Below, one piece after another: positions 1 to 6,226 of a stretch of DNA of 9,822 bases; the first letter of the stretch is position 1; every line of letters starts with the position of its first letter. The position numbers were made by a program, and so were the translations under genes. A model generated the notes under the pieces. That model worked only from the letters and a program-made list of their open reading frames with translations, did no database searches and was not told where the DNA came from. The stretch covers positions 1-9,822 of the forward strand of contig JAQSYR010000041.1 in the NCBI GenBank assembly GCA_029256035.1, written 5' to 3'. The DNA comes from Anaerocolumna sp. Its GTDB lineage: Bacteria > Bacillota > Clostridia > Lachnospirales > Lachnospiraceae.

Positions 1-24
1 CCCTTCAATTTTCTCCATCCTCAT
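1..24 (-). CDS. 5' end of a gene running off the left edge
   Basis: The first codons of a minus-strand gene are visible: ATG at 24 (alternative in-frame ATG at 18), reading MRMEKIEG before the window ends. A strong ribosome binding site, AGGAGAGG, lies at 28-35, about 3 bases before the first ATG and 9 before the second, so the ATG at 18 is equally or more likely the start. It follows the YhbD-family gene in the same direction with no terminator seen between them, so the two could be cotranscribed. In Bacillus subtilis, yhbD is followed by the bactofilin-type genes yhbE and yhbF, but eight residues are too few to say whether that holds here. Product unknown. Confidence 0.4.
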
Positions 25-62
25 CTTCCTCTCCTATCTGCTCGCAAAATGTCGAGCCATAA

Positions 63-116
63 TTTTGTTATATTTATATATTTTGCTATATTTATTTATT
101 TTGTTATATTTATTTA
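63..116. repeat. Three tandem copies of an 18-bp AT-rich unit
   Basis: Three back-to-back 18-bp units occupy 63-80, 81-98 and 99-116 (consensus TTTTGTTATATTTATTTA). Each of the first two differs from the third by one base. A degenerate tail, TTTATTTAGTTATATT, continues to about 132, next to the stop codon of the YhbD-family gene. The repeat sits between that stop and the ribosome binding site of the next gene. No dyad or T-run makes it look like a terminator. It may be a variable-number repeat; function unknown. Confidence 0.75.
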
Positions 117-130
117 TTTATTTAGTTATA

Positions 131-754
131 TTAAAAATTAATATTATTATTTTTATATTTAATTTTATTTGATATTTCATTGAGATTGACTTTTTTAACT
201 ACCTGAAATCTCTTATCAAAAATAATATGAGATGAATTCTGATATAAGACTGCATAATAGTCCTCTCTTATACGAAAAATATATAAGGTATACTCCGTTG
301 TTTTTAGATCTGCCAAATAACCTTTAATTCCCTCTAATAAATTACCGGTCTGTAATACAGTAAGATTCAATTCCCTATGAAGTTCAGAAAGTACAATCAT
401 AAATAGCAAATCCATATAGCTATATATACTTTTATTAAATATTGTATGAAAAATTGGAAATATCTCTGAGTTAACTTCAGCAACGGCTCTAATGTCCTCT
501 ACTGTGTAGCCAACTTCTGTAGCTTCAGGTGATAATATTTTAGCAAGCTCCTCTAGTGAATATCTATCCTTTAGTTCTTGTATTGCTCTTATTCTATTTA
601 GCATTTGTTCTTTAGGAAAGAATGTTTCCTGCCCGGTAAACGAAGACTGTTTTATAAACCATTCTTCCGGAATCAATCGTTCTCGTTTCCAACGGTATAG
701 CTGTCCGTAGGATATTCCCGTGATAGCAAGCAGTTCTCTTTTTGATATTAGCAT
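131..754 (-). CDS. yhbD: YhbD-family (DUF4004) MerR-like DNA-binding protein
   Basis: A 207-residue protein related to Bacillus subtilis YhbD. Residues 1-30 (MLISKRELLAITGISYGQLY and following WKRERLIP) form a MerR-like winged-helix DNA-binding segment. The following FTGQETFFPKEQMLNRI region is the family hallmark, and the rest is an uncharacterised alpha/beta C-terminal part ending in Asn/Lys-rich residues. The start at 754 is chosen over an upstream in-frame ATG at 805: it has the ribosome binding site GGAGGGG at 758-764, the protein then begins as in the family, and 805 lies upstream of the predicted -10 (796-801) and so probably outside the transcript. The role is presumably cytoplasmic transcription regulation; its targets are unknown. 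Repeated ACAATGT boxes in its own promoter suggest autoregulation. Family assignment is solid, function is inference. Confidence 0.85.
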   Translation of the reverse strand: MLISKRELLAITGISYGQLYRWKRERLIPEEWFIKQSSFTGQETFFPKEQMLNRIRAIQELKDRYSLEELAKILSPEATEVGYTVEDIRAVAEVNSEIFPIFHTIFNKSIYSYMDLLFMIVLSELHRELNLTVLQTGNLLEGIKGYLADLKTTEYTLYIFRIREDYYAVLYQNSSHIIFDKRFQVVKKVNLNEISNKIKYKNNNINF

Positions 755-766
755 TTGCCCCTCCTT

Positions 767-817
767 CGTAACAATGTTTCGTTCCTGTAATTTACAATGT
801 AGCATAACATTGTTACG
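767..817. promoter_or_regulatory. Probable operator: repeated ACAATGT dyads over the yhbD promoter
   Basis: A perfect 12-bp inverted repeat has arms CGTAACAATGTT at 767-778 and AACATTGTTACG at 806-817, 27 bases apart. Within it, ACAATGT at 794-800 and ACATTGT at 807-813 form a second, tighter dyad (7-6-7). One arm lies between -35 and -10, the second box covers the -10, and the third lies in the leader beside the ribosome binding site. MerR-type regulators classically bind dyads in the spacer of their own promoter, so control by the YhbD-family product itself is the simplest reading. The repeats are directly visible; the binding protein is inferred. Confidence 0.55.
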
Positions 818-824
818 TTGTCAA
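796..824 (-). promoter_or_regulatory. Sigma-A-type promoter of the YhbD-family gene
   Basis: On the minus strand a perfect -35, TTGACA (819-824), is followed after exactly 17 bases by TACATT (796-801, 4/6 match to TATAAT). Transcription should begin near 789, giving a leader of about 35 bases that includes the GGAGGGG ribosome binding site. This is the best consensus -35/-10 pair in the window. Confidence 0.7.
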
Positions 825-983
825 TATTATTCCATGGGATTTTTTCAATTATTACATTTGTCATCTTTATTTTAATCCCAACCCACCGATTGAAACAGAG
901 TCATCTAATTAAGCGTTTATGTTATAGAAAAAAATAAAATAGACTCTTGTCAAAGACTTGACTTTAATGCATATCTTCAATAG
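825..983. other. Non-coding gap upstream of the YhbD-family gene
   Basis: About 160 AT-rich bases separate the yhbD promoter from the terminator of the ato operon. I see no open reading frame with a ribosome binding site on either strand. Only a short GTCAA/TTGAC dyad (949-953, 958-962) stands out, too weak to interpret. Confidence 0.5.
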
Positions 984-1017
984 AAAAAAGCTTGCCGTAT
1001 AAATACGGCAAGCTTTT
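984..1017 (-). terminator. Intrinsic terminator of the ato/hydroxybutyrate operon
   Basis: A perfect 15-bp stem has arms 986-1000 and 1003-1017, with GC-rich core CTTGCCGTAT paired to ATACGGCAAG. In the minus-strand transcript it is followed by an uninterrupted run of T from the stem base to 984. It lies 26 bases past the stop of the permease frame as read and about 60 past the displaced native stop. It ends the five-gene operon. Transcripts from the plus side would meet only a short T run, so it is mainly unidirectional. Confidence 0.9.
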
Positions 1018-1042
1018 ATGTAAATAATATTTCAATCATTAC

Positions 1043-2323
1043 TTAACTATAAAGGATATCAGAATTAATTAATCTGATTAGTAAATTCCTAAGCTTCCTA
1101 ATATAATAGCAGGAATGGAAGCGATAATAGGGTGTTAATCCTGTAACTGTTAATAATGTTAATACTGCACCATTATGAGGTAAAGTATCAAGACCACCGG
1201 ATGCCAAAGAAGCGATTCTATGGAATGCCTGAGGATCAATACCTTGTTCTGCAGCTACCTGCATAAAGTTAGCGCCTAATGCTTCTAATGCAATACTCAT
1301 ACCACCAGAAGCGGATCCTGTTGCACCAGCTAATAAGTTAACGGCTACAGCTTCAGAGATTAATGGAGTTCCAGGAATATTCAATAAAGCATTTGTTAAT
1401 GTTTTAAAACCAGGTACAGATTTTACAACAGTACCAAATCCAACTGCTGCAGCTGTATTTAAAATAGCTGTAATAGATCCAACTGCACCTGTACTAACTG
1501 CTTTGGTAAATCCTTTGTATTTCTGGAAGCTTACTGCCATTGAAAGAAGAATACCACATAATAAAGCAATTACGATATCCCATTCTAACAGGTTCATTGT
1601 TAAAATAACTGCTAATAAAGGTAGGAATGACAATAATGGATTTGGCAATAATGAATAATCGATTGCTTCTACATTACCCTTCTTTTCTGGTTCTACAAAC
1701 CCTTCCCCTTTTGCTGTGAATTTCTTCTCTCTGTAAGTCATCCACATCATACCACCTATAAATAATACTAAAGTTGCTGCGATACCCATAACAGGCGCTG
1801 CCATAGCAGTTGTACCAAAATATTTTGTAGGGATGATATTTTGAATTTGAGGTGTACCAGGTACTGCTGTCATTGTGAAGGTAAATGATCCAAGAGCAAT
1901 TGCGCCAGGAATAAGTTTTCTAGTAATATTAGCTTCTCTAAATAATTCTAATGCTAATGGATACATAGCAAAAACTACTACGAATAAGCTGATACCACCA
2001 TAAGTTAAAACTGCACAACCTACTACTACACTAAGGATGGCTCTTTTAGCACCTAACACTTTTGTCAACCAGTGTGCGATTGATTTTGCTGCACCAGTAT
2101 AGTCCATTAAATTTCCGAAAATAGCACCAAGCATAAATACTGGGAACCAAGTCTGTACATATCCTGCAAGACCTGTCATATATGTAGTCTTATACATATC
2201 TAATAGATCAAGACCACCTGTTAAACCAACAACTAAAGCAGTAACTGGAGCAACCCAAATAATAGAATAACCTCTAAAAGCTAAAAACATTAAAAGCACT
2301 AATCCTAAAAGAATACCAAGCAT
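1043..2323 (-). CDS. GntP-family permease, C-terminus frameshifted
   Basis: A 426-residue polytopic membrane protein of the gluconate permease (GntP) family, closest in context to the hydroxybutyrate-type permease YxjC beside scoAB in B. subtilis. It probably transports 3-hydroxybutyrate, acetoacetate or a similar small carboxylate across the cytoplasmic membrane. Family features include hydrophobic helices throughout, the VPGTPQIQNIIPT segment (about 154-166), the glycine-rich ATGSASGGMSIALEALG loop (334-350) and ASGGLDTLPHNGAV (374-387). The ribosome binding site GGAGGT (2329-2334) fixes the start. It is the last gene of the operon, 182 bases after the dehydrogenase. Anomaly: after GLT (395-397) the remaining 29 residues are polar and unlike the family, while the expected hydrophobic end is encoded one frame away at 1131-1078. 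The gene therefore carries a small out-of-frame deletion and may be impaired. Substrate is inferred from neighbours. Confidence 0.85.
   Translation of the reverse strand: MLGILLGLVLLMFLAFRGYSIIWVAPVTALVVGLTGGLDLLDMYKTTYMTGLAGYVQTWFPVFMLGAIFGNLMDYTGAAKSIAHWLTKVLGAKRAILSVVVGCAVLTYGGISLFVVVFAMYPLALELFREANITRKLIPGAIALGSFTFTMTAVPGTPQIQNIIPTKYFGTTAMAAPVMGIAATLVLFIGGMMWMTYREKKFTAKGEGFVEPEKKGNVEAIDYSLLPNPLLSFLPLLAVILTMNLLEWDIVIALLCGILLSMAVSFQKYKGFTKAVSTGAVGSITAILNTAAAVGFGTVVKSVPGFKTLTNALLNIPGTPLISEAVAVNLLAGATGSASGGMSIALEALGANFMQVAAEQGIDPQAFHRIASLASGGLDTLPHNGAVLTLLTVTGLTPYYRFHSCYYIRKLRNLLIRLINSDILYS
1078..1131 (-). pseudogene. Displaced native C-terminus of the permease
   Basis: In the frame shifted relative to the long permease reading frame, codons from 1131 read PIIASIPAIILGSLGIY followed by TAA at 1078-1080. 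This is the kind of hydrophobic final helix that GntP permeases end with, and it is missing from the frame as read. Only one base (1132) separates it from the last normal codon, ACA (1133-1135, Thr397). Intact relatives typically carry a further dozen or so residues between the GLT and PII positions. The deletion is therefore of the form 3n-1 bases, and its exact size cannot be determined from this window. Either a real mutation or an assembly error would look like this. Confidence 0.7.
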
Positions 2324-2389
2324 AAATTACCTCCATTTGATGAGATTTTAAGCAATTCTAAATTGTAAGATTTTAATCTTTCGTTAAGA

Positions 2390-2432
2390 CCTTTTGTTTA
2401 AGTCCTTTTTTAAACCTTTTGTTTAAGTCCTT
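2390..2432. repeat. Pair of identical 18-bp direct repeats, 25-bp period
   Basis: CCTTTTGTTTAAGTCCTT occurs at 2390-2407 and again, base for base, at 2415-2432. A decayed partial copy (GGCCTTTGTTTCC) follows at 2440-2452. A weak hairpin TTAAAC/GTTTAA (2410-2415, 2421-2426) and a palindrome AAGATT-TT-AATCTT (2367-2380) are nearby. The repeats lie in the 182-base gap between the dehydrogenase and permease genes, the only long gap inside the operon. They could be protein-binding sites, an mRNA processing site or simple slippage products. No clear promoter is visible for the permease alone. Confidence 0.7.
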
Positions 2433-2477
2433 ATAATTCGGCCTTTGTTTCCATAATTGTTAAAGACCGTTTATTTT

Positions 2478-2495
2478 GGCAAGAGTAACATTGCC
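2478..2495 (-). terminator. Weak hairpin after the dehydrogenase gene
   Basis: GGCAA/TTGCC arms (2478-2482, 2491-2495) form a 5-bp stem with an 8-base loop 11 bases past the dehydrogenase stop. In the transcript it is followed by AAAATAAA rather than a T run. It is at most a partial terminator or a stability element that could lower permease expression. Confidence 0.2.
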
Positions 2496-2505
2496 TAATT
2501 CATTA

Positions 2506-3267
2506 TCAACCTGCTGTCCAGCCACAATCAATTGTGAATGTAGAACCAGTAATGAAATCACCTGTAGGTGAGCATAAGAATTTAGCAACTTCGCCAACAT
2601 CTTCTGGCTCTAATAATTTTTTAACAGCAGCTTTTTGAAGCATAATGTCAGAAATAACCTTATCTTCAGGTATTCCATGAGTTTTGGCCTGATCAGCGAT
2701 CTGTTTGTCTACTAAAGGAGTTCTTACATAAGAAGGACAAATGGAATTTACAGTAATTCCATATTTTGCACCTTCAAGTCCAGCTACTTTAGTTAATCCG
2801 CTAAGTCCATGTTTCGCAGAAACATAAGCTGACTTAAATTCAGATGCAACTAAGCCATGAATGGAATTTAAGTTAATAATTCTTCCCCATCCCTGTTCTT
2901 TCATAGATGGCCATACATACTTAGTTAATAAGAAAGGTGCAGTTAACATTAAGTTCATCATGAAATCCCATTTATCTTCTGGAAAATCTTCGATTGGACT
3001 TACAGTTTGAATACCTGCAACATTTACTAAAATGTCAACTTTAGAGAATTTCTCTAAAGCAAAATCAACAAGAGCTTTGCAATCCTGACGCTTACTTAAG
3101 TCAGTTTTAAAATATGCTCCACCAATTTTTTCTGCTTCTTCTTTTAATTTCTCTTCGCTGATATCAGCCATAACTACTTTAGCACCATCTTTTGCAAATG
3201 ACTGAGCAACTGCTAAGCCAATTCCACTTGCGGCACCAGTAACGATACACACTTTGTTCTCTAACAT
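2506..3267 (-). CDS. bdhA: 3-hydroxybutyrate dehydrogenase (SDR family)
   Basis: A cytoplasmic 253-residue classical short-chain dehydrogenase that interconverts (R)-3-hydroxybutyrate and acetoacetate with NAD(H). The Rossmann motif TGAASGIG is at 10-17. The usual NNAG appears as NVAG (82-85). The catalytic set is Asn105, Ser135 (NLNSIHG), Tyr148 and Lys152 (YVSAK). The stretch CPSYVRTPLVDKQIADQAK with HGIPEDKV (177-204) and the C-terminal CGWTAG are characteristic of 3-hydroxybutyrate dehydrogenases rather than of acetoacetyl-CoA reductases. Length is normal. The start at 3267 has AGGGGG at 3276-3281, eight bases upstream. It lies 48 bases after the CoA-transferase beta gene in the same operon, supplying that enzyme's substrate. 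The symbol follows rhizobial usage; the B. subtilis counterpart is yxjF. Confidence 0.9.
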   Translation of the reverse strand: MLENKVCIVTGAASGIGLAVAQSFAKDGAKVVMADISEEKLKEEAEKIGGAYFKTDLSKRQDCKALVDFALEKFSKVDILVNVAGIQTVSPIEDFPEDKWDFMMNLMLTAPFLLTKYVWPSMKEQGWGRIINLNSIHGLVASEFKSAYVSAKHGLSGLTKVAGLEGAKYGITVNSICPSYVRTPLVDKQIADQAKTHGIPEDKVISDIMLQKAAVKKLLEPEDVGEVAKFLCSPTGDFITGSTFTIDCGWTAG

Positions 3268-3315
3268 GTTGTTATCCCCCTAACATTATTATTAAAGTCT
3301 AAATTATAGTAATTT

Positions 3316-3975
3316 TTAAACTTCAATTGGTTTTAAGTTTTCAGAAATGATTAAAGTTGCTCCTGTTGCAGCCTGTACCTGTTCAACAGTAAATTCCGGA
3401 TTGATTTCTACTAATTCAATTCCTTTTTCCGTAACTTCCATAACACCCATTTCCGTAATAATTAAATCAACTGCATTTACAGCGGTAAGTGGCAGTGTAC
3501 ACTCTTTTAATATCTTGTGACTACCCTTTGCAGTGTGATTCATGGCAACAATAACCTTTTTAGCTCCGGTAACAAGATCCATGGCACCACCCATTCCTGG
3601 AACCATTTTACCTGGAACCATCCAGTTAGCTAAATTACCTTTTTCATCTACTTCCAAAGCTCCAAGAACGGTAGTATCAACATGTCCGCCTCTGATAATT
3701 AAGAAGGATTCTGCGCTGTCAAAAAATACTCCACCTGGATTTAATGTAACAAATGCACCACCTGCATTAACAAGATAAGAATCCTCTTCTCCTTTTGCAG
3801 GTGCTGGTCCCATACCAAGGAAACCATTCTCTGACTGTAAAGTAATTTCAATACCCTCAGGTATATAATTAGCAACCATAGTTGGAAGCCCGATACCTAA
3901 ATTAACAACATCGCCATCTTTTAATTCCTTTGCAACTCTTCTGGCAATATACTCTTTTTCCATGTTAGCATCCAT
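3316..3975 (-). CDS. atoA: Acetoacetate CoA-transferase, beta subunit
   Basis: A 219-residue family I CoA-transferase subunit B that, with the alpha subunit encoded just upstream, moves CoA from an acyl-CoA donor (acetyl-, butyryl- or succinyl-CoA) to acetoacetate in the cytoplasm. The catalytic glutamate that forms the glutamyl-CoA thioester is Glu49 in LQSENGFLGMG. NLGIGLPTMVANY (25-37), GGHVDTTVLGALEVD and ANWMVPGKMVPGMGGAMDLV are family blocks and closely resemble E. coli AtoA. The ATG at 3973-3975 overlaps the alpha-subunit stop by one base (TAATG), giving translational coupling. The ribosome binding site AGGAGGTGAT (3981-3990) is inside the last codons of the alpha gene. A second in-frame ATG (3963) is less likely because the AtoA family begins MDA. 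Acyl specificity (Ato, Ctf or Sco) cannot be told from sequence alone. Confidence 0.92.
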   Translation of the reverse strand: MDANMEKEYIARRVAKELKDGDVVNLGIGLPTMVANYIPEGIEITLQSENGFLGMGPAPAKGEEDSYLVNAGGAFVTLNPGGVFFDSAESFLIIRGGHVDTTVLGALEVDEKGNLANWMVPGKMVPGMGGAMDLVTGAKKVIVAMNHTAKGSHKILKECTLPLTAVNAVDLIITEMGVMEVTEKGIELVEINPEFTVEQVQAATGATLIISENLKPIEV

Positions 3976-4631
3976 TACTTATCACCTCCTAATATGATAT
4001 AATCCACAAATATTCCCGGAGTCATGATATCATCTGGATCTAGTTCACCAGCTTCAACAATTTCATCAGCTTCAACAATAACTAAGTCTGCTGCTGTTGC
4101 CATAATAGGATTAAAGTTTCTGGTTGATTTTTTATATCTTATATTACCTTTTGTATCAACTTTTGCTCCTACAATTAAAGCAACATCTGCTCTTAAAGGT
4201 TTTTCCAGTAAATATTGTTTTCCATCAACTTCAACAACATCTTTTCCATCTGCTACAACAGTACCTAACCCTGTTGGAGTGAGAACACCACCTAATCCAG
4301 CCCCTGCAGCTCTAATTCTTTCTGCTAAAGTTCCTTGAGGAACAAGTTCAACTTCCATTTCACCAGAATTCATCTGATTACCGGTTTCTTTATTTGTTCC
4401 AATATGGGAAGCAATTACTTTTTTAACTTGTCTGTTTACTATCAGCTTGCCGATTCCAACTTCAGGAAATGAAGTATCATTGGCTATTAATGTAATATCC
4501 TTTACACCTTTCTCAATAATTGCATCAACTAGTTTAAAAGGATTTCTAACACCTAAGAACCCGCCAAACATAATAGACATTCCATCATGAATCATGTCGG
4601 CTGCTTCTTCTAAAGTAATCAGCTTATTCAC
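3975..4631 (-). CDS. atoD: Acetoacetate CoA-transferase, alpha subunit
   Basis: A 218-residue family I CoA-transferase subunit A, partner of the beta subunit in an alpha/beta heteromer. Recognisable blocks are GGFLGVRNP (23-31), TLIANDTSF, KVIASHIGTNKET, ELVPQGTLAERIRAAGAGLGG, LTPTGLGTVV and KSTRNFNPIMATAAD, aligning along the whole length with E. coli AtoD. In GGFLGVRNP the usual GxGxP is replaced by V-R-N-P, a modest departure near the CoA-binding loop. Translation starts at a GTG (4629-4631) with GGAGGT at 4639-4644, seven bases upstream; there is no ATG at a suitable distance. It lies 25 bases after the thiolase and overlaps the beta gene by one base. The final residues GGDK are encoded by the beta gene's Shine-Dalgarno region. 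Confidence 0.92.
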   Translation of the reverse strand: MNKLITLEEAADMIHDGMSIMFGGFLGVRNPFKLVDAIIEKGVKDITLIANDTSFPEVGIGKLIVNRQVKKVIASHIGTNKETGNQMNSGEMEVELVPQGTLAERIRAAGAGLGGVLTPTGLGTVVADGKDVVEVDGKQYLLEKPLRADVALIVGAKVDTKGNIRYKKSTRNFNPIMATAADLVIVEADEIVEAGELDPDDIMTPGIFVDYIILGGDK

Positions 4632-4656
4632 TATAGCTACCTCCTATACAAATATT

Positions 4657-5835
4657 TTATCTTCTTACAATTAAAGCAGTTCCTTGGCCACCACCGATAC
4701 AAAGAGTTGCAAGACCAGTTTTCACATCTCTCTTCTTCATTTCGTTTAATAAAGTTACAAGGATTCTTGTTCCAGAACAGCCAATTGGATGTCCTAATGC
4801 AATTGCTCCGCCATTAACATTTGTAGTCTCAGGATTTAATCCTAAGTCTTTTACAACTGCAAGTGATTGTGCTGCAAATGCTTCATTTGCCTCTACTAAA
4901 TCTAAATCATCTACTGTCAAACCAGCCTTATTCAATGCTTTTTTGGTGGAAGGAACAGGACCATATCCCATAATACTAGGATCTACTCCAGCTGATGCAT
5001 AAGATACTATAGTAGCAAGTGGCTCAATACCTAACTCTTCTGCTTTTTCTCTAGACATTACCAGCACAGCTGCTGCACCATCATTAATTCCAGATGCATT
5101 TCCTGCTGTAACTGTTCCATCTTTTTTAAATGCAGGTCTTAATTTAGACAAACTTTCCAGTGTTGCACCAAATCTAGGGAATTCATCAGTATCAACAACA
5201 ACTGGGTCACCCTTCTTTTGTGGAATAACAACTGGTACGATTTCCTCTTTAAATCTGCCGTCTTTTATGGCTTTTTCAGCTCTTAATTGGCTTTGTAATG
5301 CGAATTCATCTTGCTGTTCTCTGGTTAAATTCCATTGTTCAGCAATATTTTCCGCCGTAATACCCATATGATAGTTATTAAAAACATCTGTCAACCCGTC
5401 ATTCACCATAGTATCAATAACAGTGCCATTACCCATTCTATAACCCCATCTAGCACCTGGCATAACATATGCTGACTGACTCATGTTTTCAGTTCCACCT
5501 GCAAGTATAACATCAGCTTCTCCAAGCATGATGGCTTGCGCAGCAAGTTCTACCGCCTTTAAACCGGAACCACAAACTTTATTCAGTGTAAAGGAAGGAA
5601 CCTCAATTGGAATACCTGCTTCAACAGAAACCTGTCTTGCAACATTTTGTCCAAGTCCTGCTTGAAGAACATTACCAAAGATTACTTCATCTACTAATTC
5701 CGGTTTTACATTTGCTCTACTTAAAGCTTCTTTCGCAACTAATGCTCCCAGTTTTACTGCTGGAACATCTTTCAGGCTTCCACCGAAACTGCCTATTGGT
5801 GTTCTTACAGCACTTACAATAACCGCGTCTCTCAT
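4657..5835 (-). CDS. atoB: Acetyl-CoA C-acetyltransferase (thiolase)
   Basis: A 392-residue cytoplasmic thiolase II that reversibly cleaves acetoacetyl-CoA with CoA into two acetyl-CoA. Catalytic residues counted from the ATG at 5835 are the acyl-accepting Cys88 (NKVCGSG), Asn317 (NEAF), His349 (GHPIGCSG) and Cys379 (CIGGGQG). The length equals that of clostridial ThlA and E. coli AtoB. The reading frame extends six codons further upstream to 5853, but 5835 is preferred: it has GGAGGT at 5841-5846 and begins MRDAVIVSAVRTP like the family. It is the first gene of the operon, after a leader of about 150 bases holding a long inverted repeat. With a CoA-transferase and hydroxybutyrate dehydrogenase downstream, a catabolic role is likely, although the reaction is reversible and could also feed acetoacetate or hydroxybutyrate formation. 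Confidence 0.95.
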   Translation of the reverse strand: MRDAVIVSAVRTPIGSFGGSLKDVPAVKLGALVAKEALSRANVKPELVDEVIFGNVLQAGLGQNVARQVSVEAGIPIEVPSFTLNKVCGSGLKAVELAAQAIMLGEADVILAGGTENMSQSAYVMPGARWGYRMGNGTVIDTMVNDGLTDVFNNYHMGITAENIAEQWNLTREQQDEFALQSQLRAEKAIKDGRFKEEIVPVVIPQKKGDPVVVDTDEFPRFGATLESLSKLRPAFKKDGTVTAGNASGINDGAAAVLVMSREKAEELGIEPLATIVSYASAGVDPSIMGYGPVPSTKKALNKAGLTVDDLDLVEANEAFAAQSLAVVKDLGLNPETTNVNGGAIALGHPIGCSGTRILVTLLNEMKKRDVKTGLATLCIGGGQGTALIVRR

Positions 5836-5866
5836 TACAAACCTCCTACACATACAATTCTTTTGA

Positions 5867-5898
5867 TTTGTAAATATATTACCAAATACATTTACAAA
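5867..5898. promoter_or_regulatory. 32-bp inverted repeat in the ato leader
   Basis: Arms TTTGTAAAT (5867-5875) and ATTTACAAA (5890-5898) are perfect, and the pairing continues inward as TATT/AATA after one mismatch, leaving a 4-base loop (13 of 14 pairs). It ends 21 bases before the thiolase ribosome binding site. It could be an operator for a dimeric regulator or an mRNA hairpin affecting translation or stability. It has no T tail, so it is not a terminator. It does not match the Rex box spacing. Confidence 0.5.
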
Positions 5899-5939
5899 AA
5901 CCTTTCATAGTTACGACCGTACTTATCTATTGAAACCAT
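5892..5939 (-). other. Possible leader peptide frame and orphan Shine-Dalgarno
   Basis: The ato leader holds a textbook AAGGAGG (5960-5966) with no ATG, GTG or TTG at normal distance. The first ATG, 20 bases downstream at 5939, opens a 15-codon frame (MVSIDKYGRNYERFL) that stops at 5892 inside the arm of the inverted repeat at 5867-5898. It could be an upstream frame, a relic, or chance. There is no support from codon use at this length. Confidence 0.15.
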
Positions 5940-5995
5940 AAATACGCTTTTTCTTAATTCCTCCTTCTTTAATTTTTTTTACATAATCTAAGTTT

Positions 5996-6024
5996 AATAT
6001 ATAAAGGGACATATTTAAATTTAA
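5996..6024 (-). promoter_or_regulatory. Likely activator-dependent promoter of the ato operon
   Basis: TATATT (5996-6001, 5/6 match to the -10) is preceded after 17 bases by TTAAAT (6019-6024), only 3/6 for a -35. The start of transcription would be near 5989, giving a leader of about 154 bases before the thiolase. The poor -35 directly beside the direct repeat at 6026-6064 is what an activator-dependent promoter would look like. No better promoter was found in 5854-6136. Confidence 0.4.
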
Positions 6025-6025
6025 G

Positions 6026-6064
6026 CGATTAACTGGTTGGTTATCTCGTCTAAGTGGTTTGTAA
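6026..6064 (-). promoter_or_regulatory. LytTR-like direct repeat upstream of the ato promoter
   Basis: On the minus strand two 18-bp imperfect direct repeats (6064-6047 and 6043-6026, 13/18 identical) have a period of exactly 21 bp. Their cores are AACCACTTA (6059-6051) and AACCAGTTA (6038-6030), separated by 12 bp. LytTR-domain regulators such as AgrA and ComE are known to bind two ~9-bp direct repeats with about 12 bp between them. The downstream copy (CCAGTTAAT) fits the published-type consensus WMMGTTNRK at 8 of 9 positions; the upstream copy fits less well. It abuts the weak -35, and the neighbouring operon encodes a LytTR regulator. Repeat and spacing are seen; the binding protein is inferred. 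Confidence 0.5.
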
Positions 6065-6136
6065 CTATTTTACTTTTTCAATGTTAATTTGCATAAAAAT
6101 TCTATTATTCAAAATTAATTTATGTGCCATTTAACC

Positions 6137-6186
6137 AAAAAGACAGGCTTAAAACACTAAAATTAATGTTCGAATCCTGTCTTTTT
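6137..6186 (-). terminator. Terminator of the regulator/kinase operon
   Basis: An 11-bp stem AAAAAGACAGG/CCTGTCTTTTT (6137-6147, 6176-6186) continues inward with further partial pairing (AACA/TGTT at 6153-6156 and 6167-6170). In the minus-strand transcript it ends in five T. It lies 40 bases past the kinase stop and insulates the two-component genes from the ato operon. Being A/T-symmetric at the base, it could also act on plus-strand transcripts. Confidence 0.8.
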
Positions 6187-6226
6187 ATGTATAATTTTAC
6201 ACACCTAATATTAATAATTTTTACTC

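Noticed and set aside
3542..5822. Plus-strand open frames opposite the CoA-transferase and thiolase genes
   Set aside because: They are antisense to strongly conserved enzymes, have low-complexity composition and lack ribosome binding sites.
5867..5898. Rex (NADH-sensing) operator
   Set aside because: Arms TTTGTAAAT/ATTTACAAA are 14 bp apart; Rex boxes need TTGTTAA-type arms about 4 bp apart.
6020..6033. GTTAATCGCTTAAA as a possible catabolite-response (cre) site
   Set aside because: Three mismatches to the cre consensus, including the outer TG and CA positions; its overlap with the LytTR-like repeat explains it better.
6114..6129. TGGCAC resembling a sigma-54 -24 element upstream of the ato operon
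   Set aside because: The matching -12 GC is absent (TTAAT where TTGCA is needed), and no sigma-54 activator gene is present in the window.
6167..6181. TGTTCGAATCCTGTC, similar to a tRNA T-arm and 3' end
   Set aside because: The T-stem does not pair and no D-arm, anticodon arm or acceptor stem can be built; it is part of a terminator hairpin.
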